Shown: positions 26,932-37,810 of the stretch, one piece after another
How the letters are laid out: the number at the start of each line of letters is the position of its first letter
Numbering within the stretch: position 1 is the stretch's first letter
DNA from: Chloroflexi bacterium OLB14
Lineage (GTDB): Bacteria; Chloroflexota; Anaerolineae; Anaerolineales; Villigracilaceae
Direction: 5' to 3'
Assembly (NCBI GenBank): GCA_001567105.1
Contig: LMZR01000053.1
Coordinates: 1-64,000, forward strand
Length of the DNA: 64,000 nucleotides
Made by a program: the position numbers and the translations under genes
The notes under the pieces: generated by a model
What the model was told of the DNA's origin: nothing
Databases searched by the model: none
The model's input: the letters and a program-made list of their open reading frames with translations, nothing else

Positions 26932-28176
26932 ATGACATTTATTGAAGTATCACCTGAATCACATTTCCCGATTCAAAATTTACCTTACGGAATTTTTTCA
27001 ACTGCTGAAAATCCAAATCCGCGAGTTTGCACACGGCTTGGTGATTATGTAATTGATTTAGCCATGTTAGATGAATCAAATTTGTTTAGCAAACAATATA
27101 ATTTGTTCAACGAATCATCATTGAATAAATTTATGTCTGCGGGCAAAAATGTTTGGCGGGAGATTCGTCAGCAATTGACTGAGTTGCTAAGCAGTAACAA
27201 CTCGAAGGCTCGCACTGAGCCGAGTCGAAGTGTCAAAAAAGAAGCGTTGCACTTCATCCAAAATATAAAATTGCATTTGCCAGTTCAAATCGGTGATTAC
27301 ACAGATTTTTATGCATCGCGTGAACATGCTACTAATGTTGGCATCATGTTTCGCGGAAAAGAAAATGCGCTCATGCCTAATTGGTTGCATCTGCCAGTTG
27401 GTTATCATGGGCGCGCTAGTTCAATTGTTTTATCAAACACAAATGTGATTCGTCCGCATGGGCAAGTGGCAGTAAAAGATTCTCCACCAGAATTTGTTGC
27501 ATCGCGTTCACTTGATTTTGAATTGGAGATGGGTTTTTTTGTTGGACAAGAAAATAATTTGGGCGAGCCAATCAAAATTGAAAATGCGCACGAATATATT
27601 TTTGGAATGGTCTTATTAAATGATTGGAGTGCGCGCGATATTCAAGCGTGGGAGTATCAACCATTGGGTCCGTTTCTTGCCAAAAATTTTGCAACTTCAA
27701 TTTCGCCTTGGGTGGTGACGATGGATGCTTTGGATTCATTTCGTGTACCGACTCCAAAACAAGACCCAACGCCTCTGCCGTATTTGAAAATTGATTCTGC
27801 TCTTGGAATTGATATCTCACTGGAAGTTTTTTTACAAAGTGAATCTATGTCCGAAGCACAATTGATTTCAAATTCAAATATGAAATATTTATATTGGAGC
27901 ATTGAACAAATGTTAGCGCATCATACAATCACAGGTTGTAACATGCGTGTGGGTGATTTGTGTGGCACAGGCACCATCAGTGCGCCGTATGAAAATGGTT
28001 ATGGCTCAATGCTTGAGTTAACCTGGCGTGGCGAAAAACCGATTCAATTATCTAGTGGTGAAGAGAGAAAATTTTTACAAGATGGTGATACTGTGACGAT
28101 GAAAGCATATTGTCAGGGAGATGGATATAGAATTGGGTTTGGTGAAGTGGTGGGGAAGATAATCCGTAATGCGTGA
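26932..28176 (+). CDS. fahA: fumarylacetoacetase
   Basis: A 414-aa hydrolase of the last step of tyrosine and homogentisate breakdown, giving fumarate and acetoacetate. It has the N-terminal FAH domain and the catalytic region IGDYTDFYASREHATNVG, then LDFELEMGFFVG and GMVLLNDWSARDIQAWEYQPLGPFLAKNF. Residues about 89-102 (DNA 27200-27240, KARTEPSRSVKKE) come from a GAGCCGAGTCGAAGTG-type repeat read in frame. Neither HmgA nor maleylacetoacetate isomerase lies nearby. GATGAGGAAAC precedes the ATG. Confidence 0.93.
   Translation: MTFIEVSPESHFPIQNLPYGIFSTAENPNPRVCTRLGDYVIDLAMLDESNLFSKQYNLFNESSLNKFMSAGKNVWREIRQQLTELLSSNNSKARTEPSRSVKKEALHFIQNIKLHLPVQIGDYTDFYASREHATNVGIMFRGKENALMPNWLHLPVGYHGRASSIVLSNTNVIRPHGQVAVKDSPPEFVASRSLDFELEMGFFVGQENNLGEPIKIENAHEYIFGMVLLNDWSARDIQAWEYQPLGPFLAKNFATSISPWVVTMDALDSFRVPTPKQDPTPLPYLKIDSALGIDISLEVFLQSESMSEAQLISNSNMKYLYWSIEQMLAHHTITGCNMRVGDLCGTGTISAPYENGYGSMLELTWRGEKPIQLSSGEERKFLQDGDTVTMKAYCQGDGYRIGFGEVVGKIIRNA
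27200..27240. repeat. repeat-like insertion within fahA
   Basis: GGCTCGCACTGAGCCGAGTCGAAGTG contains the GGCTC/GAGCC palindrome and the GTCGAAGTG tail common in dispersed repeats (compare 51087 and 53353). It is translated in frame in fahA. Confidence 0.5.
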
Positions 28177-28219
28177 TGCGTAATTTTTTTACTTTGTGGC
28201 GTATCGAGACCACTATTAG

Positions 28220-28260
28220 AATCAAAAATCCTTGTCAATAACTGACAAGGATTTTTGATT
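28220..28260. terminator. bidirectional terminator
   Basis: An 18-bp perfect stem AATCAAAAATCCTTGTCA / TGACAAGGATTTTTGATT with a 5-nt loop, between fahA and the convergent small membrane gene. Confidence 0.9.
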
Positions 28261-28271
28261 AAATGAAATTT

Positions 28272-28528
28272 TTATTTGCGAAGCAAACCGACGATGAAAA
28301 TCAAAACTGCCGCACCGATGACGGACACAAGTAGCTCCAGAAATTAATCCCATTCACGCCTTGGTAGCCAAAGTAATTCATAATTGCGCCACCTAAAAAC
28401 GCACCGACAATGCCATAGATGACATTGGCGATTCCATTAATCTTTTTGTTTTTGCCCATGATGATGCTGGCAATCCAACCTGCTACGCCACCGAAAAATA
28501 TCCATAAAACGACTTGCATTAAATCCAT
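28272..28528 (-). CDS. GlsB/YeaQ/YmgE-family small membrane protein, frameshifted
   Basis: An ~85-aa membrane protein with repeated Gly-rich helices (GGVAGWIASIIMG, GIVGAFLGGAIMNYFG). As read, it diverges after NFWS and stops at 28301. Restoring one base near 28331-28336 (GAGCTACTTG to GAGCTTACTTG on the minus strand) gives NFWSLLVSVIGAAVLIFIVG and a stop at 28272-28274, the normal third helix of the family. The role of the family is unresolved (stress-associated in some bacteria). Confidence 0.82.
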
Positions 28529-28561
28529 GTGATGCCTCCAAAAGAGAATGTTTTTTTCTAT

Positions 28562-28567
28562 TATACT
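28562..28567 (+). promoter_or_regulatory. -10 box 6 nt before the 28574 gene
   Basis: TATACT followed by AGCATT and ATG. No ribosome binding site, so probably leaderless. Confidence 0.4.
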
Positions 28568-28573
28568 AGCATT

Positions 28574-28876
28574 ATGAATCGTAAATTATTACTCATTATC
28601 ATAGCCATACTGGCTACATTTTTGATTTCACTACTCCCAATTTTTCCGCTGGTTATAGAATTTCGTGAAATTTATGAAACAGGTGAAACTCTTTCGCAAG
28701 AGTGGCGCTTTGTTTCCATGCCTGAGTTTTACGAAGCGGCAGATTATGCTAGGTTAGGTTGGTTAGATAGCACATGGACGAATTATTTATTTTTAGCAGT
28801 TGCGAATCATGTGTTGTTGATTGGAATATTTTTAGTTTTGAGAAAAATATTAATTCGTTTCTTTGGGAAGAATTAA
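28574..28876 (+). CDS. small two-helix membrane protein, unknown function
   Basis: A ~100-aa protein with hydrophobic helices at about 5-27 (LLLIIIAILATFLISLLPIFPLV) and 70-92 (LFLAVANHVLLIGIFLVL). The loop between is mixed and charged. ATG 28574 is chosen because TATACT lies 6 nt upstream and the longer frame from 28529 has no ribosome binding site. No family is recognised. Confidence 0.65.
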   Translation: MNRKLLLIIIAILATFLISLLPIFPLVIEFREIYETGETLSQEWRFVSMPEFYEAADYARLGWLDSTWTNYLFLAVANHVLLIGIFLVLRKILIRFFGKN

Positions 28877-28887
28877 AATTATTTTTG

Positions 28888-30495
28888 CTATTTTGACTTT
28901 GGGAATTCTATTACATTCAAGCCACCATCTAAAAAGTAGTGATGATTACTGCTGTTAAGAGACGAAGAAAATAACGACGGCGCATAAGTGACTTTTCTTT
29001 CATCAGGTGGCACATTCATTAAATCTAATAATGTTGGCAGAATATTGCTATGGCTTGCTATGTAATTTTCGGTTTTTACAATAGGTAAACCCTTACCAAT
29101 CATTAACATAGGTACAGTTGCTTCCATAGGAGTATAGTTGCAGTGTAGCCAAGTTGCATTATCTTCAAATAAAGTTTGTCCATGATCTGCTGTATATAAA
29201 ATCACTGTATTTTGAAGGATGCTCTTATCTAAAAGTAGATGTTCAAAAAAAGCATCTACATTGTAATGAATGCCATTATCGTATGGGTTAGAAACTAATT
29301 CGGGTTGAGAATAATAGTCTGTTGGAATAGGTGACCAAATTTCATAAGTTGGTGGATATGAACCTTCATACAGAAAATGAACACCGCGTTTATTTAATAC
29401 GATAAATTTTCCAGTGCTATTTGAAAGAATTTCAGCAATCCTATCTGCTGCTCGGAAATCACTTTCGATGTCATCTCCTAATTCAGATGCTTTGACCCAT
29501 ACATTAATATTCTCGAAATCCGATGCGTTCAACCCATTCCAAATTGAGTTTGTTTGAGCATCTAAATAATAAGTTTCATATCCCATTGCTTTTGCATATT
29601 GAAATATAGTTGGATATGTTTGAGTTAATTCAAAATCATCAATACCAGGTCTAACCCCTGTGAGAATTAAAGCATTAGATGGATGACTACAAGTTGCCCC
29701 TGCCACTGCCAATCCCCAATTTTGGAAAATATCATCTTCTTGACTCAGTTGGCTTAAGAAAGGTGTTGTATCACGACTATAACCATTAATGCTCAAATGG
29801 TCGCCACGAATACTTTCGTCAATGATGAGAACAATGTTATTGCTTGGTTTATTGGATGCTTGAAACTTAACTTCAGTTCTCGCGGAAGATTGTATCTTCT
29901 CAAAGCCAAAGTGAACAATAGTTTGATAAAAAGAAGGCAGCGAAGCGCCAATGCTAAGTGTCTTATTTGTAAAAGTATATATATAACAAACTCCAATCAA
30001 GGAGAGAAACAAAAATATAGACTGCTTTACTACGATTGATTTTTGCTTTTGTTCACTAAAGATAGATAATATGATAATGAACCCAATAATCGGCACTAAA
30101 AATTGCCAATTGAAATAAAGCGCACTTGCCCCAGTCCATGTTTCTAGTGGAGTTGCTCCAGCAATTTGCAGATCCACTGATGACATGAAACGCCCGACTG
30201 CTTTCCAGAATCCATATTGAATGAGCGAAGAGAGTACAACAAAAGATATAGGAATGATTTGAAATTTACGCGGAATGCTCAATGACAGCCAAACGAACCA
30301 AAAGCAAAGTGCTACAGATGCAATGCCTGATAAGATTGCAACCAATTGTTCGTCAAAAGGTCTATAAACAAAAATAGTTTGAAAAAAAATTGATTGCGGA
30401 AAACCAAAAAGAAACTCTTCACACAGATACAAAAAAGCAGTGAACAGTACAGAACCGATAAATACTCGGTTTTTAAATACGTTTTGAAATTTCAT
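28888..30495 (-). CDS. EptA-like sulfatase-superfamily membrane protein
   Basis: A 535-aa protein. The N-terminal half has about five membrane helices. The C-terminal half is a sulfatase/alkaline phosphatase-fold domain with the metal site IDESIRGDHLSINGYSRDTTP, the nucleophile loop GATCSHPSN (a Thr as in phosphoethanolamine transferases) and the second metal site TADHGQT. It probably transfers phosphoethanolamine or another phospho-group to a cell-envelope lipid or glycan at the outer face of the membrane. The substrate is inferred only from the fold. Confidence 0.85.
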   Translation of the reverse strand: MKFQNVFKNRVFIGSVLFTAFLYLCEEFLFGFPQSIFFQTIFVYRPFDEQLVAILSGIASVALCFWFVWLSLSIPRKFQIIPISFVVLSSLIQYGFWKAVGRFMSSVDLQIAGATPLETWTGASALYFNWQFLVPIIGFIIILSIFSEQKQKSIVVKQSIFLFLSLIGVCYIYTFTNKTLSIGASLPSFYQTIVHFGFEKIQSSARTEVKFQASNKPSNNIVLIIDESIRGDHLSINGYSRDTTPFLSQLSQEDDIFQNWGLAVAGATCSHPSNALILTGVRPGIDDFELTQTYPTIFQYAKAMGYETYYLDAQTNSIWNGLNASDFENINVWVKASELGDDIESDFRAADRIAEILSNSTGKFIVLNKRGVHFLYEGSYPPTYEIWSPIPTDYYSQPELVSNPYDNGIHYNVDAFFEHLLLDKSILQNTVILYTADHGQTLFEDNATWLHCNYTPMEATVPMLMIGKGLPIVKTENYIASHSNILPTLLDLMNVPPDERKVTYAPSLFSSSLNSSNHHYFLDGGLNVIEFPKSK

Positions 30496-30510
30496 AAAAA
30501 GAATTGCCCC

Positions 30511-31797
<1,287 letters not shown>

Positions 31798-31879
31798 TCA
31801 AATCTGCAATTTTTTTTTCTAACGAATTAAACGCTTCACACCTGACCTGAAACTTGATTCTGTTTCAGCAAATTTTTTT

Positions 31880-31945
31880 CTAATCCTCATCATCCGTTTA
31901 TCCGTTTCATAAATCCGCTGCTTATCCGTTACACCATCCGTTATA
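31880..31945. promoter_or_regulatory. purA-guaB divergent intergenic region with ATCCGTT repeats
   Basis: The 207-bp gap between purA and guaB holds four or five copies of ATCCGTT (ATCCGTTTATCCGTTT, TTATCCGTTA, CATCCGTTA) before a TATAAT at 31950-31955. This could be a regulator-binding array shared by two IMP-branch genes. Confidence 0.4.
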
Positions 31946-31983
31946 GCATTATAATTCGAGCGTTTGAAAATTGGAGAAACAAA

Positions 31984-33423
31984 ATGAAAATATTACAAGA
32001 AACCGCCCTAACCTATGATGATGTTTTGCTCGTGCCACAATACTCAAATATTGATTCACGCCGTGTGCTTTCAACCAAAAGCCCGCTCACCAAGAAAATA
32101 TTTTTGAACGCACCTATCGTCTCTGCTAACATGGATGTCGTCACTGAAAGTGATATGGCTATCGCTATGGCGCGTGAAGGAGGCATTGGCATCATTCACC
32201 GTTTTATGACCATTGCCGAACAAACAAGGCAAATTGAAAAAGTCAAAAAAGCTGAATCCTTTGTTGTGGATCAACCCATTACCTTGCGCGATAACAGCAC
32301 TGTTGCTGATATAAAACGAGTTGTAGAAGAAACAGATACAGGTGGAATTTTAATTGTTGATAAAAATGAAAAGCTAGTTGGCATCGTCACCACTCGTGAT
32401 TTGTTATTTGAACATGATGATAATAAAAAAGTAACTGACATTATGACCAAAGAAGTTATCTCTGCTTCAAAAGATACTTCACTGGCAGATGCGGAAAAAT
32501 TATTACATGACCATCGCATTGAAAAATTGCCATTGATTGATAACGATGGCAAAGTAGCAGGTTTGATTACATTGAAAGATATTATGAAAGTAATTAAATA
32601 CCCAACTGCCACCAAAGATACAAAAGGGCGTTTAGCAGTTGGTGCTGCCGTCGGTGTGCGCGATAAAGAAATGCGCCGTGTTGAGGCATCTCTCATCGCT
32701 GGTGCAGATTGCATTGTAGTGGATATTGCACACGGCGATTCACATTTAGAAATTGAAATGATAAAAAATATCCGCAAGCATTTTCCACAAGCCCAAATTA
32801 TCGGTGGCAATGTAGCAACTGCTGATGGCACAAAACGATTAATTGACGCAGGTGTAGATGCTGTCAAAGTCGGTGTAGGACCAGGCTCCATTTGTATTAC
32901 ACGTCAAGTTGCGGGTTCAGGTGTTCCGCAATTAACCGCAGTGATTGAATCTGCTAAAGTTGCTAAAGAATCTGGTATCCCCGTCATTGCTGATGGCGGA
33001 ATCAGATTTCCTGGTGATGTAGCCAAAGCCATCGCCGCAGGAGCAAGTACGGTAATGATTGGCTCCATGCTAGCAGGTACTGACGAAAGCCCAGGCATGA
33101 TGATGACTCGTAGAGGTCATAAATATAAAGCCTCACGTGGTATGGCATCACTGACTGCTAATATTGAAAGAAACAAACGCGAAGGCAATGATTTAACAAA
33201 AGAAGAGATTGAAGATTATGTAGCCGAAGGTGTTGAAGCGGCAGTGCCGTATCGTGGTAAAGTGCGAGAGGTATTAACGCAATTAGTTGGCGGTTTGCAA
33301 TCAGGCATGAGTTATAGTGGCGCATCATCTATTGAAGAATTTCAAGAAAAAGCAATCTTTATGCGTATGACGGGCGCAGGCTTGAAAGAATCTGGTCCGC
33401 ATGATGTGGAAGTGTTGGGTTAA
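31984..33423 (+). CDS. guaB: IMP dehydrogenase
   Basis: A 479-aa enzyme that oxidises IMP to XMP, the committed step to GMP. The barrel holds [13 protein letters not shown] at the start, the IMP/NAD loop [11 protein letters not shown] with the catalytic Cys (about 303), and GGIRFPGD. Two CBS domains (about 95-205, with [11 protein letters not shown] and GLITLKDI) sit between. TTGGAGAAACAAA precedes the ATG, with TATAAT about 29 nt before it. Confidence 0.97.
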   Translation: MKILQETALTYDDVLLVPQYSNIDSRRVLSTKSPLTKKIFLNAPIVSANMDVVTESDMAIAMAREGGIGIIHRFMTIAEQTRQIEKVKKAESFVVDQPITLRDNSTVADIKRVVEETDTGGILIVDKNEKLVGIVTTRDLLFEHDDNKKVTDIMTKEVISASKDTSLADAEKLLHDHRIEKLPLIDNDGKVAGLITLKDIMKVIKYPTATKDTKGRLAVGAAVGVRDKEMRRVEASLIAGADCIVVDIAHGDSHLEIEMIKNIRKHFPQAQIIGGNVATADGTKRLIDAGVDAVKVGVGPGSICITRQVAGSGVPQLTAVIESAKVAKESGIPVIADGGIRFPGDVAKAIAAGASTVMIGSMLAGTDESPGMMMTRRGHKYKASRGMASLTANIERNKREGNDLTKEEIEDYVAEGVEAAVPYRGKVREVLTQLVGGLQSGMSYSGASSIEEFQEKAIFMRMTGAGLKESGPHDVEVLG

Positions 33424-33450
33424 TAGATTTGAGAATTGGAGACAAACAAA

Positions 33451-34779
33451 ATGAATCAAACAACAAATTGGCTTGAAAAAGATAAAAAACAATTACATCC
33501 TGTTTATCATCCAAAATCTCATGCTAACGCTTTGGTGATTGAACGAGGCGAGGGCGTGTGGTTATATACAACCGATGGCAAAAAAATATTAGATGGCATG
33601 GCTGGTTTGTGGAATGTCAATGTTGGGTATGGACGTGAAGAACTTGCCAAAGTTGCCTATGAGCAGATGAAAGATTTAGCATTCACATCCAATTTTTCTG
33701 GTATGACGAATATACCTTCTATTCAACTGGCTGAAAAATTGGCAGGCTTTGCTTACGAAGGTTTGAATACAACTTTGTTTACATCGGGTGGTTCTGAGTC
33801 AAATGATTCTGCCTTCAAAACTGCAAGATATTATTGGAATCGTATGGGCAAGCCGAGCAAATATAAAATTATTGCGCGCAAAGGTTCATATCATGGCGTT
33901 ACACTCGCTACAACATTTGCAACTGGACTAGAAAAATATCACACTATGTTTGGTCCCGCCATGGATGGATTTATTCACATCTCTGCACCGAACCCATATC
34001 GTTATGACGGTCAGTTGAAGCAAGGTGAAAGTATAGGTCAAGCAGCAGCTAGAAGTCTGGAAGAAGCGATTTTGAAAGAAGGTCAAGACTCAATTGCGGC
34101 ATTCATCGCCGAGCCAGTGATGGGCGTGGGTGGAGTCATCATTCCGCCTGATGATTATTTTCCACTCGTGCGTGCCATCTGTGATAAATACGAAATTCTT
34201 TTTATTGCTGATGAAGTGATTACAGGTTTTGGAAGAACGGGTGAATGGTTTGCATTGAAACATTGGGATGTAAAACCTGATATTTTATCTTTTGCAAAAG
34301 CGATTACCAGCGGATATGCTCAACTGGGCGGGATTTAAATTTCGGATGCGCTTCGTGCCACGCTTGAAACTGCTACTGAACCTGAGGCTTTTATGCATGG
34401 CTACACATATTCTGGTCATGCTATGTCGTGCGCCGTTGGATTAAAGAATTTAGAAATCATGGAAGAAGAAAATTATCCGCAACGTGCTAAAGATTTAGGC
34501 AAGCGTTTGTTAACAGGTTTGCAAACCTTGAAAGAGTTTTCTTTCGTCGGTGATGTGCGTGGACTTGGTTTGGTGTGCGGTGTTGAAATTGTTGCGGACA
34601 AAGAATCTAAAACGCCAGACCCAGCCATGACGATGAAAATTTTCAAAGCCGCACAAGAACATGGCTTACGAACTCGCCCAGTTGGAAATGTTTTAGCTTT
34701 TTCACCTCCACTTTCTATTAACGAAGAAGAAGTGGATGAGATTATAAAAAGACTCGGCGCGGCGATGGATGGGGTTTAA
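33451..34779 (+). pseudogene. class III PLP aminotransferase with an in-frame stop
   Basis: About 442 codons. Both halves match class III (omega) aminotransferases: DGMAGLWNVNVGYG, FTSGGSESNDSAFKTARYYW, FIADEVITGFGRTGEWFA and the PLP Lys in SFAKAITSGYAQLGG; then MHGYTYSGHAMSC after the break. TAA at 34336-34338 interrupts the frame between GGI and ISDALRATLE, in the same frame on both sides, so it is a point change (CAA to TAA fits) rather than an indel. ATG 33451 has TTGGAGA upstream. Substrate unknown; the fold covers omega-amino acid or pyruvate transaminases. Readthrough or a sequencing error are alternatives. Confidence 0.85.
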
Positions 34780-34889
34780 TAGACCTTGCGTAATTATTAT
34801 GTGAATTAAATAAATATCCCCCGTAAGTATATTGCGGGCTATCTATAAGGCGAGTATACTGTTTTCAAGTTAAAAAAATTGGAGGACGA

Positions 34890-35396
34890 ATGACTGAAGG
34901 TCTAATTATTGATGATAACCGCCAAACAGCGGATGCTTTACAACAAATGTTAGGGTTGTTAGATTTGCCTGCAAAAGTTGCTTATGGCTCTAGCCCTGCT
35001 ATGTCTTTACTGGCAAGTTTTATTCCGCAATTTATTTGTTTAGATATCAACATGCCTGGCGTAGATGGCACAGAAGTTTTGGCGTTTATCCGCCGTGAGC
35101 CACGCTTGATGAAAGTACCAGTCATCATCATCACATCAGATGACCAGCCTGAAACACGTCAACAAGTGATGAAAAGTGGCGCACAGGCTATGATTATTAA
35201 ACCAGTGACGATAGATATTTTAGAAACTGCATTCAAAAAGGCAGGTGTGCTTCCTAACAAAAAGCGGACGCTTAAGCGTCCGCTTTTTTGTTTAATGCTT
35301 AGGGCCACGGAATATCTACAGGCTGAGAATAGCCGTGTTTTTCAACTGTATATAATTTCCCATAAGATGGTGTTGAGCAACCCTTTTCATCTTTGA
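34890..35396 (+). CDS. single-domain response regulator; stop probably displaced
   Basis: The receiver domain occupies about residues 1-122 (LIIDDN, phospho-Asp in FICLDINMPG, Thr in IIITSDD, Lys in IIKPVT). After VLPNKK the frame runs through the terminator hairpin at 35261 and into sequence that overlaps the opposite gene. The last ~45 residues (KRPLFCLML...) are therefore probably not real. One indel near 35253 would give a stop right after GVLP. TTGGAGGACG precedes the ATG. Confidence 0.8.
   Translation: MTEGLIIDDNRQTADALQQMLGLLDLPAKVAYGSSPAMSLLASFIPQFICLDINMPGVDGTEVLAFIRREPRLMKVPVIIITSDDQPETRQQVMKSGAQAMIIKPVTIDILETAFKKAGVLPNKKRTLKRPLFCLMLRATEYLQAENSRVFQLYIISHKMVLSNPFHL
35261..35289 (+). 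terminator. rho-independent terminator after the response regulator
   Basis: AAAGCGGACGCTT and AAGCGTCCGCTTT form a 13-bp stem followed by a T-run. It lies inside the nominal 3' end of the ORF. Confidence 0.88.
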
Positions 35397-36054
35397 CGGT
35401 ATAACTGGTGGTGAATTGGTCGGGGTACGAGAACGTCCACCAAATAAAAAATGAATCTTGACACACAAAGGCTTCGATGAAATAACCTCGGTCATCATCT
35501 TTGGTCATTTTCACTTGACTCCAAGTAATTGTCACTTCATCACCATCTCGATAGGCTTGCACATTTTGTGGGGGACCGTACATGTTACTGCCGATGCTTA
35601 ATAAATTTGGTTCAACTTTTTTAAGCGTGCTAACATCACCAACCACATCAACAACGGATGGGGCAACCCAGCAGAAATAATTTATTTTATCGAATTTGAT
35701 GTAAAGCCATTTGCTATAAAATGCTTGTCCGCGAACTTCGCCTTTATCGCCTGCATATAAATCTGCGGCATGGAGATATGCGGCGGAAGGACCATATCTG
35801 CAATGTGCTTGTTTGTTGACTGTGACAGTTGGGAAAGTAAATTCAGGTGTGAATGTAATAGTGGGTTCAGGTGAATTGGTTGGGAGTGGCGTAAATGTAA
35901 ATGTTGGGATCAAAGATGGCATTGGTGTAGCAGTGATGTAAATCACAACAGGCGTGATGGTGGATTGTGGTTCAACGTTTTGATTAGGTTGTGATACAAC
36001 ACTACAAGCCAGTGTAAAGATAAGTACACATAAAATAAAATGCCATTTTTTCAT
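35299..36054 (-). CDS. SH3-domain lipoprotein of unknown function
   Basis: About 251 aa from ATG 36054 (GGAG upstream). The signal ends at a lipobox Cys (IFTLACSVV). A Thr/Pro linker with typical repeats (TPLPTNSPEPTITFTP) leads to a bacterial SH3-type domain (HCRYGPSAAYLHAADLYAGDKGEVRGQAF...WLYIKF), then a fibronectin-like region (VQAYRDGDEVTITWSQVKM). It is probably anchored outside the membrane. No enzyme motif. Confidence 0.8.
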   Translation of the reverse strand: MKKWHFILCVLIFTLACSVVSQPNQNVEPQSTITPVVIYITATPMPSLIPTFTFTPLPTNSPEPTITFTPEFTFPTVTVNKQAHCRYGPSAAYLHAADLYAGDKGEVRGQAFYSKWLYIKFDKINYFCWVAPSVVDVVGDVSTLKKVEPNLLSIGSNMYGPPQNVQAYRDGDEVTITWSQVKMTKDDDRGYFIEAFVCQDSFFIWWTFSYPDQFTTSYTVKDEKGCSTPSYGKLYTVEKHGYSQPVDIPWP

Positions 36055-36072
36055 TTGAGATTCTCCAAAAAT

Positions 36073-36119
36073 GTAGGTCACGCTTGTAGCGTGACAGTCA
36101 CGTTAGAAACGTGACCTAC
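36073..36119. repeat. GTAGGTCACGC...GACCTAC repeat
   Basis: GTAGGTCACGCTTGTAGCGTGAC and GTCACGTTAGAAACGTGACCTAC: two hairpins with shared GTAGGTC/GACCTAC ends. Same family as 26856 and 37742. Confidence 0.75.
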
Positions 36120-37156
36120 GAATTAAACTTCTCTAACACCGTCAGCACATTATCACCAAGTTCATTATTTGCATAACCACCTTCCATGATAATAGCAGTA
36201 GGCAGGTTAAGGCTAGCAATCTTTTGTCCTATTTGTGCAAAACCATTTCTGGTGACGTGAAATTTGCCAAGCGGGTCGCCATCGAAAGTATCCATGCCGA
36301 TAGATAAGACAAGGTATTTTGGTGAAAAATCTTTTATCAGGGCTAAGGCAGAATCTAAAGCGAGCAAATAATTTTTATCATCTGTACCTTTTGGTAATGG
36401 AAAATTTTTATGAAAGCCAAGTCCGTCACCTGCACCAGTTTCATCTGCAAAGCCGATGTAATGTGGATATTCAAAATCTGGGTCACCATGAATGGAGATA
36501 GTTAATACATCACTGCGTTCATAAAAAATATCTTGCGTGCCATTGCCTGCGTGATAATCAATATCTAATAATGCAACTTTCCCTTTTTGTGATAACCAAT
36601 TCGCGGCAACTGATGCGTTGTTGATGAAACAATATCCGCCAGCATAATCTTTCCCTGCGTGATGACCAGGCGGTCTGCATAATGCAAATGCTGATAACTG
36701 ATTACTGAACACTGAATTTGCACAACTCAATGCACAATTAGCAGAGATTAATGCGGCGTGATAAGTATGTTCCACAATACATGCCGACAAATCCATAATG
36801 TAATATCCGCCACGACCATGCAATGATGAAGTTGGGCGAGCCTTTCTTCTTAATGCAAAGGTGGCAGGCAAGAAAGCATGAGTTTCAGGTGAAGCAGAGA
36901 TCGAAGAATCAGAAACCAACCATTCGGTCCAGCATGAAGCGAGAAAGTTAATATAATCTTTATCATGCACAGCTAGAATCGGGTCGAGTCCAAAATCAGT
37001 TGGTTCAATTAAATTTGCCCAATCCGTTTTGTTTAATGAAAATAAAATTTTATCCATGCGATCTGGGTTTTCAAAATATGGCACACGCACACCACCATCA
37101 AACACTTCAAAAGGTGGGTAGTGTTTTCGATGCGCTTCAGAGTAAAATATATTCAT
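36116..37156 (-). CDS. histone deacetylase-family (acetylpolyamine-type) amidohydrolase
   Basis: A 346-aa zinc amidohydrolase. The charge-relay and metal motifs are clear: CRPPGHHAG, LLDIDYHAGNGTQDIFY and IGMDTFDGDP. It likely removes acetyl groups from polyamines or proteins. Residues near 145-156 (CANSVFSNQLSAF) are encoded by a copy of the CTGATAACTGATTACT repeat (36691-36706), inserted in frame. The start has TAAAAT 6 nt upstream and no Shine-Dalgarno; it is divergent from a nitroreductase gene 25 bp away. Confidence 0.9.
   Translation of the reverse strand: MNIFYSEAHRKHYPPFEVFDGGVRVPYFENPDRMDKILFSLNKTDWANLIEPTDFGLDPILAVHDKDYINFLASCWTEWLVSDSSISASPETHAFLPATFALRRKARPTSSLHGRGGYYIMDLSACIVEHTYHAALISANCALSCANSVFSNQLSAFALCRPPGHHAGKDYAGGYCFINNASVAANWLSQKGKVALLDIDYHAGNGTQDIFYERSDVLTISIHGDPDFEYPHYIGFADETGAGDGLGFHKNFPLPKGTDDKNYLLALDSALALIKDFSPKYLVLSIGMDTFDGDPLGKFHVTRNGFAQIGQKIASLNLPTAIIMEGGYANNELGDNVLTVLEKFNS
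36688..36722. repeat. CTGATAACTGATTACT repeat inside the HDAC-like gene
   Basis: The 16-mer CTGATAACTGATTACT is identical to 22873-22888; 1194-1208 shares 15 of the bases. Here it is inside a coding sequence, in frame. Confidence 0.6.
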
Positions 37157-37162
37157 AAAAAA

Positions 37163-37168
37163 ATTTTA
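37163..37168 (-). promoter_or_regulatory. -10 box 6 nt before the HDAC-like gene
   Basis: TAAAAT then TTTTTT and the ATG at 37156. Consistent with a leaderless transcript. Confidence 0.35.
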
Positions 37169-37181
37169 TCACAGAGGAAAC

Positions 37182-37739
37182 ATGGAACTATTTGAAGCAA
37201 TTCATGGCAGGCAAACAATTAGCAAAGTAAAACAAGATGAAGTTTCGCGCGAGTTGATTGAAAAAATTTTAAGCGCGGCTGTGCAAGCACCGAATCATTA
37301 TAAAGTGAGACCATGGCGATTTGTTGTGTTGACTGGTGATGGAAGAAAAAAACTTGGTGATGTGTTTGCCGCTTCTTTCTTTGACCGTCATCCTGATACG
37401 CCACCTGAGGGCTTAGACAAAACTCGAGCGTTGCCGCTACGCGCGCCCGTAGTGATTGCTGTTGGTGCAGATAAACCTAGCGAGCCAAAACATATTGAAG
37501 TGGAAAATATTTCTGCGGCTTCGGCGGCGGCTTATATTATGTTAGTGACTGCATCGTCTTTAGGATTGGGAGCAATTTTACGAACAGGCGAATGGGCACG
37601 CGACCCGAAAGTAAAACAGTTTTTAGGTTTTGATGTTGACCAACATATCATCGGTTTTATTTATATTGGCTACCCCGAAGTGACTCCAGAGCCGTATGTG
37701 CGAGTTGGTTTTGAGGATAGAACAGTGTGGATGGATTAA
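37182..37739 (+). CDS. nitroreductase-family protein
   Basis: A 185-aa FMN-dependent oxidoreductase candidate. The FMN phosphate/ring contacts are in HGRQTISKVKQDEVSRELIE and VQAPNHYKVRPWRFVVLTG at the N-terminus; GLGAILRTGEWARDPKVKQFLGF (about 128-150) is the second flavin region. It resembles the YdjA-type subgroup. AGAGGAAAC precedes the ATG. Substrate unknown. Confidence 0.88.
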   Translation: MELFEAIHGRQTISKVKQDEVSRELIEKILSAAVQAPNHYKVRPWRFVVLTGDGRKKLGDVFAASFFDRHPDTPPEGLDKTRALPLRAPVVIAVGADKPSEPKHIEVENISAASAAAYIMLVTASSLGLGAILRTGEWARDPKVKQFLGFDVDQHIIGFIYIGYPEVTPEPYVRVGFEDRTVWMD

Positions 37740-37741
37740 AA

Positions 37742-37806
37742 AGTAGGGCGGGCTTGTAGCCCGCCAAATAAAATTATTTTTCTTGTCACGCTACAAGCGT
37801 GACCTA
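37742..37806. repeat. GTAGGGCGGGCTTGTAGCCCGCC and GTCACGC palindromes
   Basis: GGCGGGCTTGTAGCCCGCC and TCACGCTACAAGCGTGACCTA hairpins in tandem between convergent genes. The second is of the GTCACGC family. Confidence 0.7.
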
Positions 37807-37810
37807 GGAT

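Noticed and set aside
32271..32891. Long minus-strand ORF opposite guaB
   Set aside because: It lies wholly within guaB, has no ribosome binding site and shows no family motif. It is a shadow.
35250..35396. C-terminal tail of the response regulator as a real domain
   Set aside because: It is translation of a terminator hairpin and of sequence antisense to the next gene.
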